From the NCBI GenBank assembly GCA_963989245.1, contig OZ022348.1, forward strand, positions 35,558,931 through 35,622,930: a stretch of 64,000 nucleotides of DNA. Reading direction: 5' to 3'. A program made the translations under genes and the position numbers. A model generated the notes under the pieces. It did no database searches, was not told the DNA's origin, and saw only the letters and a program-made list of their open reading frames with translations. The DNA is from Nansenia antarctica. Lineage: Eukaryota > Chordata > Actinopteri > Argentiniformes > Microstomatidae. This document shows positions 1 to 11,672 of the stretch, one piece after another; position 1 is the stretch's first letter; each line of letters begins with the position of its first letter.

Positions 1-748
1 TGATAGTTTGATATAACTTGAGAACGAATGCAAAAAACAGTCCACTCTCAGAACAGGCCGCTTGGACACTTTCAGAACAGCTCTGTTAATGACTGAAAAC
101 AGCTCTCGAAGAGATTGTCAAAAGAGACTCTGAAAACGAAACGTTGATCACTTTTGAGCAAAAGGCTGCACACACGCAATTCAAGTTGCTCTGATTGTCA
201 TTTAGAGTTACATTATAGGAGCATTCAACAACAAGTCAAAATGTGCTCGAGAAAGGCAGAAAACAACACTTTGATATAACTTGAGAACGAATGCAAAAAA
301 CAGTCCACTCTCAGAACAGGCTGCTTGGACACTTTCAGAACTGCTCTGTTAATGACTGAAATCAGCTCTTTAAGAGGTTGTCAAAAGAGACTCTGAAAAC
401 GAAACATTGATAACTTTTGAGCAAAAGGCTGCACACACGTAATTCAACATACTCTGATTGTCATTTAGAGTTACATTATAGGAGCATTCAACAACAAGTC
501 AAAATGTGCTCCAGAAAGGCAGAAAACAACACTTTGATAGTTTGATATAACTTGAGAACGAATGCAAAAAACAGTCCACTCTAAGAACAGGCCGCTTGGA
601 CACTTTCAGACCAGCTCTGTTAATGACTGAAAACAGCTCTCGAAGAGATTGTCAAAAGAGACTCCGAAAACGAAACGTTGATCACTTTTGAGCAAAAGGC
701 TGCACACACGCAATTCAAGTTGCTCTGATTGTCATTTAGAGTTACATT
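1..748. repeat. Satellite array, left segment
   Basis: This segment holds nearly three monomers of the tandem satellite that fills most of the window. The anchor GAACGAATGC recurs at 22, 284 and 556, giving spacings of 262 and 272 bp. All copies share one orientation. The last monomer is cut at 748 by the hAT insertion and resumes at 2016. No coding region or RNA gene is visible. I do not recognise the satellite family by name. The strand is arbitrary. Confidence 0.97.
741..748. repeat. hAT target-site duplication, left copy
   Basis: GTTACATT lies immediately left of the CAGTGGCG terminus and is repeated exactly at 2016-2023 after the other terminus. Uninterrupted monomers have it once, in the string GAGTTACATTATAGG. 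Eight bases is the usual duplication length for hAT transposases. Confidence 0.93.
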
Positions 749-761
749 CAGTGGCGTAGCG
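749..761 (+). repeat. hAT left terminal inverted repeat
   Basis: CAGTGGCGTAGCG is the exact reverse complement of 2003-2015. It is the expected end site for transposase binding and cleavage. Beyond 13 bp the two ends match only loosely, mainly in a G-run/C-run. Confidence 0.9.
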
Positions 762-1015
762 GACGGGCCCGCAAGCGACGCACCGCGGGGGGGCCCCAGC
801 CACTAGGGGGCCCCCTAACATTGGATCCACTTTTTTTATTTTTTTATTTTTTTTAATAATTTAAAAATATATAAAACAAAGAAAATAAGTGGCCCTTCAT
901 TGTGTCAACCTTAATTTTAATATATAGGCCTATATTAAAAAATATATACATGGTTAGCCGTATCCAATAGCAACATGACTTTGACGTCACACGTAGGCAG
1001 CGAGACACAAGGAAA

Positions 1016-1093
1016 ATGAGCAAGCGAAAATACAATACAAAGTACAATAAGCATTCTTTAGGTGGTGATAGATTCTCTATTCGGACATTATAG
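1016..1093 (+). pseudogene. Possible remnant of a transposase N-terminus (25 codons)
   Basis: An ATG at 1016 opens a 25-codon frame beginning MSKRKYNTKY and ending at TAG 1091-1093. A short basic start of this kind is seen in some hAT/ZMYM-like transposases, so it could be what is left of the autonomous parent's first codons after internal deletion. The match is by impression only and no downstream domain is visible. It may equally be chance. Confidence 0.2.
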
Positions 1094-1382
1094 CCGCTAT
1101 ATGTGGGACTGTCGGTCCGATATTGTAAAAAAATCCAATAAAAAATGTATGTTTACGGAAGTACATGTCTCAAGTATTATCTCGGCGGTTAGTCGAGTGA
1201 AAGAAAAACAACATACAGATGATAATTCACACAATATAATACCACGAAAGCGTACAGCACTAAACAATAACATTTATTTGGGCAGCATCATACTCAAACT
1301 CAGGCAGAAAGGCAGGGTCCGGCCAGGTTCACAGTCACAGGCTGTCAGTGCATCATACAGGTACATAATTCAGCATGGTTAG
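1062..1382 (+). CDS. Unrecognised 106-codon ORF inside the hAT element
   Basis: This frame encodes a basic, hydrophilic 106-residue peptide starting MVIDSLFGHY. I see no zinc finger, DDE/RNase H-fold motif, signal peptide or membrane segment. It overlaps the 25-codon frame at 1016-1093 in another frame. It lies wholly inside the non-autonomous hAT element and may be a decayed piece of a parent gene, captured sequence, or a chance ORF. No function is assigned. Confidence 0.15.
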   Translation: MVIDSLFGHYSRYMWDCRSDIVKKSNKKCMFTEVHVSSIISAVSRVKEKQHTDDNSHNIIPRKRTALNNNIYLGSIILKLRQKGRVRPGSQSQAVSASYRYIIQHG

Positions 1383-1400
1383 GCTATATATAGCTGTTTC

Positions 1401-1430
1401 TTTTTCTATTCTACTATTCTATTCTACTTC
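1401..1430. repeat. Short degenerate pentanucleotide repeat
   Basis: A pyrimidine-rich run built from TATTC/CTACT units, inside the hAT element. A related TATTCTACTTATAATACATTCTACT stretch sits near 1754-1778. It is low-complexity sequence without other recognisable signals. Confidence 0.5.
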
Positions 1431-1584
1431 TGCTGTCTGCGTCTCCCTGGGTATTCCTAGACCAGATGGCAAACAGTAAAGAAATGCCACAATATACCAG
1501 GACTTAAGAAACGAGATGTCCAACAAAGGATTAGACTAACCCTGGCCAATTTTACGCAACAAGTAGACTCTGATGCAGCGGAGA

Positions 1585-1673
1585 CAGGGTTGCCAGATTG
1601 GCTGGTTTTTGGTGGATTTAGAAGTTTTTAGATTGATTAGGTTGGAAATTCTCAATCCCATCTGGCAACCCTT
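1585..1673. mobile_element. Nested 89-bp hAT-like MITE
   Basis: AGGGTTGCCAGAT at 1586-1598 is the exact reverse complement of ATCTGGCAACCCT at 1660-1672. This makes a 13-bp inverted repeat around about 60 bp of AT-rich sequence. The unit is flanked by the 8-bp direct repeat AGCGGAGA (1577-1584 and 1674-1681). The outermost base differs between ends (C at 1585, T at 1673 where G would pair). Terminal inverted repeats plus an 8-bp duplication are the signature of a hAT-type miniature element. It has no coding capacity and must have inserted into the larger element or its ancestor. Confidence 0.75.
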
Positions 1674-2002
1674 AGCGGAGAGTCTACAGATTATGTTTAC
1701 AGATATCACACTGCTGTGCACACCACACTTTGTTAAAATAAATAAAGCTTGTACTATTCTACTTATAATACATTCTACTGATATAGTGTAGTCTACCATT
1801 TGGTTTTAGTTATAGGCTATTGCTCTCACTTGTTTGTACCTTTTGCTAAGTCAAGCATTTAGAATGTAGAGTGCATATTGCGAAATTTCGCAACGTCAAT
1901 AACGCATCGGCCTCTAAAAAACGCACTTTTTATTTTTTTTTATTTTTACTCCGTTGCGAAAGGGCCCCCGCCGCCACCTTGCGGGGGGGCCCCGGGATTT
2001 TG

Positions 2003-2015
2003 CGCTACGCCACTG
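2003..2015 (-). repeat. hAT right terminal inverted repeat
   Basis: CGCTACGCCACTG is the exact complement of the left end at 749-761. It directly abuts the second GTTACATT duplication at 2016-2023. Confidence 0.9.
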
Positions 2016-2023
2016 GTTACATT
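2016..2023. repeat. hAT target-site duplication, right copy
   Basis: GTTACATT, identical to 741-748. Removing 749-2023 restores an ordinary satellite monomer. Confidence 0.93.
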
Positions 2024-5000
2024 ATAGGAGCATTCAGCAACAAGTCAAAATGTGCTCCAGAAAAGCAGAAAACAACACTGATAGAACTTGAGAACGAATG
2101 CAAAAAACAGTCCACTCTCAGAACAGGCCGCTTGGACACTTTCAGAACAGCTCTGTTAATGACTGAAATCAGCTCTTTAAGAGATTGTCAAAAGAGACTC
2201 TGAAAACGAAACATTGATAACTTTTGAGCAAAAGGCTGCACACACGTAATTCAACATACTCTGATTGTCATTTAGAGTTACATTATAGGAGCATTCAACA
2301 ACAAGTCAAAATGTGCTCCAGAAAGGCAGAAAACAACACTTTGATAGTTTGATATAACTTGAGAACGAATGCAAAAAACAGTCCACTCTAAGAACAGGCC
2401 GCTTGGACACTTTCAGAACAGCTCTGTTAATGACTGAAAACAGCTCTCGAAGAGATTGTAAAAAGAGACTCCGAAAACGAAACTTTGATCACTTTTGAGC
2501 AAAAGGCTGCACACACGCAATTCAAGTTGCTCTGATTGTCATTTAGAGTTACATTATAGGAGCATTCAGCAACAAGTCAAAATGTGCTCCAGAAAAGCAG
2601 AAAACAACACTGATAGAACTTGAGAACGAATGCAAAAAACAGTCCACTCTCAGAACAGACCGCTTGGACACTTTCAGAACAGCTCTGTTAATGACTGAAA
2701 ACAGCTCTCAAAGAGATTGTCAAAAGAGACTCTGAAAACGAAACGTTGATCACTTTTGAGCAAAAGGCTGCACACACGCAATTCAAGTTGCTCTGATTGT
2801 CATTTAGAGTTACATTATAGGAGCATTCAACAACAAGTCAAAATGTGCTCGAGAAAGGCAGAAAACAACACTTTGATATAACTTGAGAACGAATGCAAAA
2901 AACAGTCCACTCTCAGAACAGGCTGCTTGGACACTTTCCGAACAGCTCTGTTAATGACTGAAATCAGCTCTTTAAGAGATTGTCAAAAGAGACTCTGAAA
3001 ACGAAACATTGATAACTTTTGAGCAAAAGGCTGCACACACGTAATTCAACATACTCTGATTGTCATTTAGAGTTACATTATAGGAGCATTCAACAACAAG
3101 TCAAAATGTGCTCCAGAAAGGCAGAAAACAACACTTTGATAGTTTGATATAACTTGAGAACGAATGCAAAAAACAGTCCACTCTAAGAACAGGCCGCTTG
3201 GACACTTTCAGAACAGCTCTGTTAATGACTGAAAACAGCTCTCGAAGAGATTGTCAAAAGAGACTCCGAAAACGAAACGTTGATCACTTTTGAGCAAAAG
3301 GCTGCACACACGCAATTCAAGTTGCTCTGATTGTCATTTAGAGTTACATTATAGGAGCATTCAGCAACAAGTCAAAATGTGCTCCAGAAAAGCAGAAAAC
3401 AACACTGATAGAACTTGAGAACGAATGCAAAAAACAGTCCACTCTCAGAACTGGCCGCTTGGACACTTTCAGAACAGCTCTGTTAATGACTGAAAACAGC
3501 TCTCGAAGAGATTGTCAAAAGAGATTCTGAAAACGAAATGTTAATCACTTTTGAGCAAAAGGCTGCACACACGCAATTCAAGTTGCTCTGATTGTCATTT
3601 AGAGTTACATTATAGGAGCATTCAACAACAAGTCAAAATGTGCTCGAGAAAGGCAGAAAACAACACTTTGATATAACTTGAGAACGAATGCAAAAAACAG
3701 TCCACTCTCAGAACAGGCTGCTTGGACACTTTCAGAACAGCTCTGTTAATGACTGAAAACAGCTCTCGAAGAGATTGTAAAAAGAGACTCCGAAAACGAA
3801 ACTTTGATCACTTTTGAGCAAAAGGCTGCACACACGCAATTCAAGTTGCTCTGATTGTCATTTAGAGTTACATTATAGGAGCATTCAGCAACAAGTCAAA
3901 ATGTGCTCCAGAAAAGCAGAAAACAACACTGATAGAACTTGAGAACGAATGCAAAAAACAGTCCACTCTCAGAACTGGCCGCTTGGACACTTTCAGAACA
4001 GCTCTGTTAATGACTGAAAACAGCTCTCGAAGAGATTGTCAAAAGAGATTCTGAAAACGAAACGTTAATCACTTTTGAGCAAAAGGCTGCACACACGCAA
4101 TTCAAGTTGCTCTGATTGTCATTTAGAGTTACATTATAGGAGCATTCAACAACAAGTCAAAATGTGCTCGAGAAAGGCAGAAAACAACACTTTGATATAA
4201 CTTGAGAACGAATGCAAAAAACAGTCCACTCTCAGAACAGGCTGCTTGGACACTTTCAGAACAGCTCTGTTAATGACTGAAATCAGCTCTTTAAGAGATT
4301 GTCAAAAGAGACTCTGAAAACGAAACATTGATAACTTTTGAGCAAAAGGCTGCACACACGTAATTCAACATACTCTGATTGTCATTTAGAGTTACATTAT
4401 AGGAGCATTCAACAACAAGTCAAAATGTGCTCCAGAAAGGCAGAAAACAACACTTTGATAGTTTGATATAACTTGAGAACGAATGCAAAAAACAGTCCAC
4501 TCTAAGAACAGGCCGCTTGGACACTTTCAGAACAGCTCTGTTAATGACTGAAAACAGCTCTCGAAGAGATTGTCAAAAGAGACTCCGAAAACGAAACTTT
4601 GATCACTTTTGAGCAAAAGGCTGCACACACGCAATTCAAGTTGCTCTGATTGTCATTTAGAGTTACATTATAGGAGCATTCAGCAACAAGTCAAAATGTG
4701 CTCCAGAAAAGCAGAAAACAACACTGATAGAACTTGAAAACGAATGCAAAAAACAGTCCACTCTCAGAACAGGCCGCTTGGACACTTTCAGAACAGCTCT
4801 GTTAATGACTGAAAACAGCTCTCGAAGAGATTGTAAAAAGAGACTCCGAAAACGAAACTTTGATCACTTTTGAGCAAAAGGCTGCACACACGCAATTCAA
4901 GTTGCTCTGATTGTCATTTAGAGTTACATTATAGGAGCATTCAGCAACAAGTCAAAATGTGCTCCAGAAAAGCAGAAAACAACACTGATAGAACTTGAGA

Positions 5001-6899
5001 ACGAATGCAAAAAACAGTCCACTCTCAGAACAGGCCGCTTGGACACTTTCAGAACAGCTCTGTTAATGACTGAAAACAGCTCTCAAAGAGATTGTCAAAA
5101 GAGACTCTGAAAACGAAACGTTGATCACTTTTGAGCAAAAGGCTGCACACACGCAATTCAAGTTGCTCTGATTGTCATTTAGAGTTACATTATAGGAGCA
5201 TTCAACAACAAGTCAAAATGTGCTCGAGAAAGGCAGAAAACAACACTTTGATATAACTTGAGAACGAATGCAAAAAACAGTCCACTCTCAGAACAGGCTG
5301 CTTGGACACTTTCCGAACAGCTCTGTTAATGACTGAAATCAGCTCTTTAAGAGATTGTCAAAAGAGACTCTGAAAACGAAACATTGATAACTTTTGAGCA
5401 AAAGGCTGCACACACGTAATTCAACATACTCTGATTGTCATTTAGAGTTACATTATAGGAGCATTCAACAACAAGTCAAAATGTGCTCCAGAAAGGCAGA
5501 AAACAACACTTTGATAGTTTGATATAACTTGAGAACGAATGCAAAAAACAGTCCACTCTAAGAACAGGCCGCTTGGACACTTTCAGAACAGCTCTGTTAA
5601 TGACTGAAAACAGCTCTCGAAGAGATTGTCAAAAGAGACTCCGAAAACGAAACGCTGATCACTTTTGAGCAAAAGGCTGCACACACGCAATTCAAGTTGC
5701 TCTGATTGTCATTTAGAGTTACATTATAGGAGCATTCAGCAACAAGTCAAAATGTGCTCCAGAAAAGCAGAAAACAACACTGATAGAACTTGAGAACGAA
5801 TGCAAAAAACAGTCCACTCTCAGAACAGGCCGCTTGGACACTTTCAGAACAGCTCTGTTAATGACTGAAATCAGCTCTTTAAGAGATTGTCAAAAGAGAC
5901 TCTGAAAACGAAACATTGATAACTTTTGAGCAAAAGGCTGCACACACGTAATTCAACATACTCTGATTGTCATTTAGAGTTACATTATAGGAGCATTCAA
6001 CAACAAGTCAAAATGTGCTCCAGAAAGGCAGAAAACAACACTTTGATAGTTTGATATAACTTGAGAACGAATGCAAAAAACAGTCCACTCTAAGAACAGG
6101 CCGCTTGGACACTTTCAGAACAGCTCTGTTAATGACTGAAAACAGCTCTCGAAGAGATTGTCAAAAGAAACTCCGAAAACGAAACGTTGATCACTTTTGA
6201 GCAAAAGGCTGCACACACGCAATTCAAGTTGCTCTGATTGTCATTTAGAGTTACATTATAGGAGCATTCAACAACAAGTCAAAATGTGCTCGAGAAAGGC
6301 AGAAAACAACACTTTGATATAACTTGAGAACGAATGCAAAAAACAGTCCACTCTAAGAACAGGCCGCTTGGACACTTTCAGAACAGCTCTGTTAATGACT
6401 GAAAACAGCTCTCGAAGAGATTGTAAAAAGAGACTCCGAAAACGAAACTTTGATCACTTTTGAGCAAAAGGCTGCACACACGCAATTCAAGTTGCTCTGA
6501 TTGTCATTTAGAGTTACATTATAGGAGCATTCAGCAACAAGTCAAAATGTGCTCCAGAAAAGCAGAAAACAACACTGATAGAACTTGAGAACGAATGCAA
6601 AAAACAGTCCACTCTCAGAACAGGCCGCTTGGACACTTTCAGAACAGCTCTGTTAATGACTGAAAACAGCTCTCAAAGAGATTGTCAAAAGAGACTCTGA
6701 AAACGAAACATTGATAACTTTTGAGCAAAAGGCTGCACACACGTAATTCAACATACTCTGATTGTCATTTAGAGTTACATTATAGGAGCATTCAACAACA
6801 AGTCAAAATGTGCTCCAGAAAGGCAGAAAACAACACTTTGATAGTTTGATATAACTTGAGAACGAATGCAAAAAACAGTCCACTCTAAGAACAGGCCGC

Positions 6900-9800
6900 T
6901 TGGACACTTTCAGAACAGCTCTGTTAATGACTGAAAACAGCTCTCGAAGAGATTGTCAAAAGAGACTCTGAAAACGAAACGTTGATCACTTTTGAGCAAA
7001 AGGCTGCACACACGCAATTCAAGTTGCTCTGATTGTCATTTAGAGTTACATTATAGGAGCATTCAACAACAAGTCAAAATGTGCTCGAGAAAGGCAGAAA
7101 ACAGCACTTTGATAGTTTGATATAACTTGAGAACGAATGCAAAAAACAGTCCACTCTAAGAACAGGCCGCTTGGACACTTTCAGAACAGCTCTGTTAATG
7201 ACTGAAAACAGCTCTCGAAGAGATTGTCAAAAGAGACTCCGAAAACGAAACGTTGATCACTTTTGAGCAAAAGGCTGCACACACGCAATTCAAGTTGCTC
7301 TGATTGTCATTTAGAGTTACATTATAGGAGCATTCAGCAACAAGTCAAAATGTGCTCCAGAAAAGCAGAAAACAACACTGATAGAACTTGAGAACGAATG
7401 CAAAAAACAGTCCACTCTCAGAACAGGCCGCTTGGACACTTTCAGAACAGCTCTGTTAATGACTGAAAACAGCTCTCGAAGAGATTGTAAAAAGAGACTC
7501 CGAAAACGAAACTTTGATCACTTTTGAGCAAAAGGCTGCACACACGCAATTCAAGTTGCTCTGATTGTCATTTAGAGTTACATTATAGGAGCATTCAACA
7601 ACAAGTCAAAATGTGCTCGAGAAAGGCAGAAAACAACACTTTGATATAACTTGAGAACGAATGCAAAAAACAGTCCACTCTCAGAACAGGCTGCTTGGAC
7701 TTTTTCAGAACAGCTCTGTTAATGACTGAAATCAGCTCATTAAGAGATTGTCAAAAGAGACTCTGAAAACGAAACATTGATAACTTTTGAGCAAAAGGCT
7801 GCACACACGTAATTCAACATACTCTGATTGTCATTTAGAGTTACATTATAGGAGCATTCAACAACAAGTCAAAATGTGCTCCAGAAAGGCAGAAAACAAC
7901 ACTTTGATAGTTTGATATAACTTGAGAACGAATGCAAAAAACAGTCCACTCTAAGAACAGGCCGCTTGGACACTTTCAGAACAGCTCTGTTAATGACTGA
8001 AAACAGCTCTCGAAGAGATTGTCAAAAGAGACTCCGAAAACGAAACTTTGATCACTTTTGAGCAAAAGGCTGCACACACGCAATTCAAGTTGCTCTGATT
8101 GTCATTTAGAGTTACATTATAGGAGCATTCAGCAACAAGTCAAAATGTGCTCCAGAAAAGCAGAAAACAACACTGATAGAACTTGAGAACGAATGCAAAA
8201 AACAGTCCACTCTCAGAACAGGCCGCTTGGACACTTTCAGAACAGCTCTGTTAATGACTGAAAACAGCTCTCGAAGAGATTGTAAAAAGAGACTCCGAAA
8301 ACGAAACTTTGATCACTTTTGAGCAAAAGGCTGCACACACGCAATTCAAGTTGCTCTGATTGTCATTTAGAGTTACATTATAGGAGCATTCAGCAACAAG
8401 TCCAAATGTGCTCCAGAAAAGCAGAAAACAACACTGATAGAACTTGAGAACGAATGCAAAAAACAGTCCACTCTCAGAACAGGCCGCTTGGACACTTTCA
8501 GAACAGCTCTGTTAATGACTGAAAACAGCTCTCGAAGAGATTGTCAAAAGAGACTCTGAAAACGAAACGTTGATCACTTTTGAGCAAAAGGCTGCACACA
8601 CGCAATTCAAGTTGCTCTGATTGTCATTTAGAGTTACATTATAGGAGCATTCAACAACAAGTCAAAATGTGCTCGAGAAAGGCAGAAAACAGCACTTTGA
8701 TAGTTTGATATAACTTGAGAACGAATGCAAAAAACAGTCCACTCTAAGAACAGGCCGCTTGGACACTTTCAGAACAGCTCTGTTAATGACTGAAAACAGC
8801 TCTCGAAGAGATTGTCAAAAGAGACTCCGAAAACGAAACGTTGATCACTTTTGAGCAAAAGGCTGCACACACGCAATTCAAGTTGCTCTGATTGTCATTT
8901 AGAGTTACATTATAGGAGCATTCAGCAACAAGTCAAAATGTGCTCCAGAAAAGCAGAAAACAACACTGATAGAACTTGAGAACGAATGCAAAAAACAGTC
9001 CACTCTCAGAACAGGCCGCTTGGACACTTTCAGAACAGCTCTGTTAATGACTGAAAACAGCTCTCGAAGAGATTGTAAAAAGAGACTCCGAAAACGAAAC
9101 TTTGATCACTTTTGAGCAAAAGGCTGCACACACGCAATTCAAGTTGCTCTGATTGTCATTTAGAGTTACATTATAGGAGCATTCAACAACAAGTCAAAAT
9201 GTGCTCGAGAAAGGCAGAAAACAACACTTTGATATAACTTGAGAACGAATGCAAAAAACAGTCCACTCTCAGAACAGGCTGCTTGGACTTTTTCAGAACA
9301 GCTCTGTTAATGACTGAAATCAGCTCTTTAAGAGATTGTCAAAAGAGACTCTGAAAACGAAACATTGATAACTTTTGAGCAAAAGGCTGCACACACGTAA
9401 TTCAACATACTCTGATTGTCATTTAGAGTTACATTATAGGAGCATTCAACAACAAGTCAAAATGTGCTCCAGAAAGGCAGAAAACAACACTTTGATAGTT
9501 TGATATAACTTGAGAACGAATGCAAAAAACAGTCCACTCTAAGAACAGGCCGCTTGGACACTTTCAGAACAGCTCTGTTAATGACTGAAAACAGCTCTCG
9601 AAGAGATTGTCAAAAGAGACTCCGAAAACGAAACTTTGATCACTTTTGAGCAAAAGGCTGCACACACGCAATTCAAGTTGCTCTGATTGTCATTTAGAGT
9701 TACATTATAGGAGCATTCAGCAACAAGTCAAAATGTGCTCCAGAAAAGCAGAAAACAACACTGATAGAACTTGAGAACGAATGCAAAAAACAGTCCACTC

Positions 9801-10075
9801 TCAGAACAGGCCGCTTGGACACTTTCAGAACAGCTCTGTTAATGACTGAAAACAGCTCTCGAAGAGATTGTAAAAAGAGACTCCGAAAACGAAACTTTGA
9901 TCACTTTTGAGCAAAAGGCTGCACACACGCAATTCAAGTTGCTCTGATTGTCATTTAGAGTTACATTATAGGAGCATTCAGCAACAAGTCAAAATGTGCT
10001 CCAGAAAAGCAGAAAACAACACTGATAGAACTTGAGAACGAATGCAAAAAACAGTCCACTCTCAGAACAGGCCGC
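6900..10075. repeat. Tandem duplication of a 1,588-bp six-monomer block
   Basis: Private markers repeat 1,588 bp apart: AACAGCACTTT (CAGCAC at 7102 and 8690) and the variant GCTTGGACTTTTTC at 7693 and 9281. The two copies run roughly 6900-8487 and 8488-10075 and differ at only a few bases (e.g. CTCATTAAG near 7735 versus CTCTTTAAG in the second copy). The block equals six monomers, so a whole-monomer register was kept, as expected from unequal exchange. Ends are approximate. Confidence 0.8.
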
Positions 10076-11547
10076 TTGGACACTTTCAGAACAGCTCTGT
10101 TAATGACTGAAAACAGCTCTCAAAGAGATTGTCAAAAGAGACTCTGAACACGAAACATTGATAACTTTTGAGCAAAAGGCTGCACACACGTAATTCAACA
10201 TACTCTGATTGTCATTTAGAGTTACATTATAGGAGCATTCAACAACAAGTCAAAATGTGCTCCAGAAAGGCAGAAAACAACACTTTGATAGTTTGATATA
10301 ACTTGAGAACGAATGCAAAAAACAGTCCACTCTAAGAACAGGCCGCTTGGACACTTTCAGAACAGCTCTGTTAATGACTGAAAACAGCTCTCGAAGAGAT
10401 TGTCAAAAGAGACTCTGAAAACGAAACGTTGATCACTTTTGAGCAAAAGGCTGCACACACGCAATTCAAGTTGCTCTGATTGTCATTTAGAGTTACATTA
10501 TAGGAGCATTCAACAACAAGTCAAAATGTGCTCGAGAAAGGCAGAAAACAGCACTTTGATAGTTTGATATAACTTGAGAACGAATGCAAAAAACAGTCCA
10601 CTCTAAGAACAGGCCGCTTGGACACTTTCAGAACAGCTCTGTTAATGACTGAAAACAGCTCTCGAAGAGATTGTCAAAAGAGACTCCGAAAACGAAACGT
10701 TGATCACTTTTGAGCAAAAGGCTGCACACACGCAATTCAAGTTGCTCTGATTGTCATTTAGAGTTACATTATAGGAGCATTCAGCAACAAGTCAAAATGT
10801 GCTCCAGAAAAGCAGAAAACAACACTGATAGAACTTGAGAACGAATGCAAAAAACAGTCCACTCTCAGAACAGGCCGCTTGGACACTTTCAGAACAGCTC
10901 TGTTAATGACTGAAAACAGCTCTCGAAGAGATTGTAAAAAGAGACTCCGAAAACGAAACTTTGATCACTTTTGAGCAAAAGGCTGCACACACGCAATTCA
11001 AGTTGCTCTGATTGTCATTTAGAGTTACATTATAGGAGCATTCAACAACAAGTCAAAATGTGCTCGAGAAAGGCAGAAAACAACACTTTGATATAACTTG
11101 AGAACGAATGCAAAAAACAGTCCACTCTCAGAACAGGCTGCTTGGACACTTTCAGAACAGCTCTGTTAATGACTGAAATCAGCTCTTTAAGAGATTGTCA
11201 AAAGAGACTCTGAAAACGAAACATTGATAACTTTTGAGCAAAAGGCTGCACACACGTAATTCAACATACTCTGATTGTCATTTAGAGTTACATTATAGGA
11301 GCATTCAACAACAAGTCAAAATGTGCTCCAGAAAGGCAGAAAACAACACTTTGATAGTTTGATATAACTTGAGAAGAAATGCAAAAAACAGTCCACTCTA
11401 AGAACAGGCCGCTTGGACACTTTCAGAACAGCTCTGTTAATGACTGAAAACAGCTCTCGAAGAGATTGTCAAAAGAGACTCCGAAAACGAAACGTTGATC
11501 ACTTTTGAGCAAAAGGCTGCACACACGCAATTCAAGTTGCTCTGATT

Positions 11548-11552
11548 GTCAT
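11548..11552. repeat. Retrotransposon target-site duplication, left copy
   Basis: GTCAT precedes the TG of the left LTR and recurs at 16989-16993 after the CA of the right LTR. In intact monomers it occurs once, in GATTGTCATTTAGAG. Five bases is typical of Ty3/gypsy integrases. Confidence 0.93.
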
Positions 11553-11626
11553 TGTTATGACACGGGGGCGAGGGAGCTCAAGGACACGACACCGGAGGCA
11601 GAATATAGTGTTAGCCCCGTAGGGTA

Positions 11627-11632
11627 TTTATT
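11627..11632 (-). terminator. AATAAA polyadenylation signal of the retrotransposon
   Basis: The minus strand reads AATAAA (plus strand TTTATT), the canonical cleavage/polyadenylation hexamer. It lies about 75 bp before the outer end of the 3' LTR, leaving room for a cleavage site and a short U5. The same hexamer is in the 5' LTR at 16549-16554. Confidence 0.7.
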
Positions 11633-11672
11633 TACAGTGCAGGTGGGTGGAAACACAGATGATGAGTCCGGA

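Larger units (their letters stand above)
749..2015. mobile_element. Non-autonomous hAT DNA transposon, 1,267 bp
   Basis: The element interrupts a satellite monomer and is bounded by the 8-bp duplication GTTACATT. Its termini are a perfect 13-bp inverted repeat, CAGTGGCGTAGCG at 749-761 and its complement at 2003-2015, followed on both sides by GC-rich GGGGGGCCCC stretches near 785-795 and 1983-1993. The 8-bp duplication plus a CAGNGGCG-type terminus fits the hAT superfamily. The interior is AT-rich and mostly non-coding: T-runs near 828-854, an AT-rich stretch to about 950, short ORFs of no recognised family, and a nested MITE at 1585-1673. No intact transposase (a hAT transposase is usually about 600 aa) is present, so mobilisation would have needed a transposase from elsewhere. 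Only one copy is in the window. Confidence 0.88.
2016..11552. repeat. Satellite array between the two insertions, irregular multimers
   Basis: About 36 monomers of 261-271 bp in head-to-tail order, with no coding region. Monomer types mix less regularly than further right. Hybrids of a type 3 head and a type 1 tail occur (e.g. about 2070-2340), as do monomers carrying local marks such as GATTGTAAAAAGAG with CTTTGATC. Amplified sub-blocks can be traced by private changes: an offset of 524 bp (GAGATTCTGA at 3521 and 4045), about 2375 bp (TTCCGAACAG at 2936 and 5311) and 1588 bp (see the separate entry). The array stops at 11552 at the retrotransposon. Confidence 0.96.

Noticed and set aside
120..150. 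CENP-B box in the satellite
   Set aside because: TTCG-containing stretches on the minus strand (GTTTCGTTTTC, CTTCGAGAGC) lack the required A and CGGG of the NTTCGNNNNANNCGGGN core.
120..150. tRNA-like B box suggesting a SINE origin of the monomer
   Set aside because: The minus strand CTTCGAGAGC only loosely resembles GGTTCGANTCC, and no A box lies at a suitable distance.
1871..2203. 110-codon ORF crossing the right hAT terminus
   Set aside because: It reads through the terminal inverted repeat into satellite DNA, so it cannot be an ancestral gene of either.
1..11552. CRISPR array
   Set aside because: Repeats are head-to-tail monomers of about 265 bp with no short repeat/unique spacer alternation, and the context is eukaryotic transposons.
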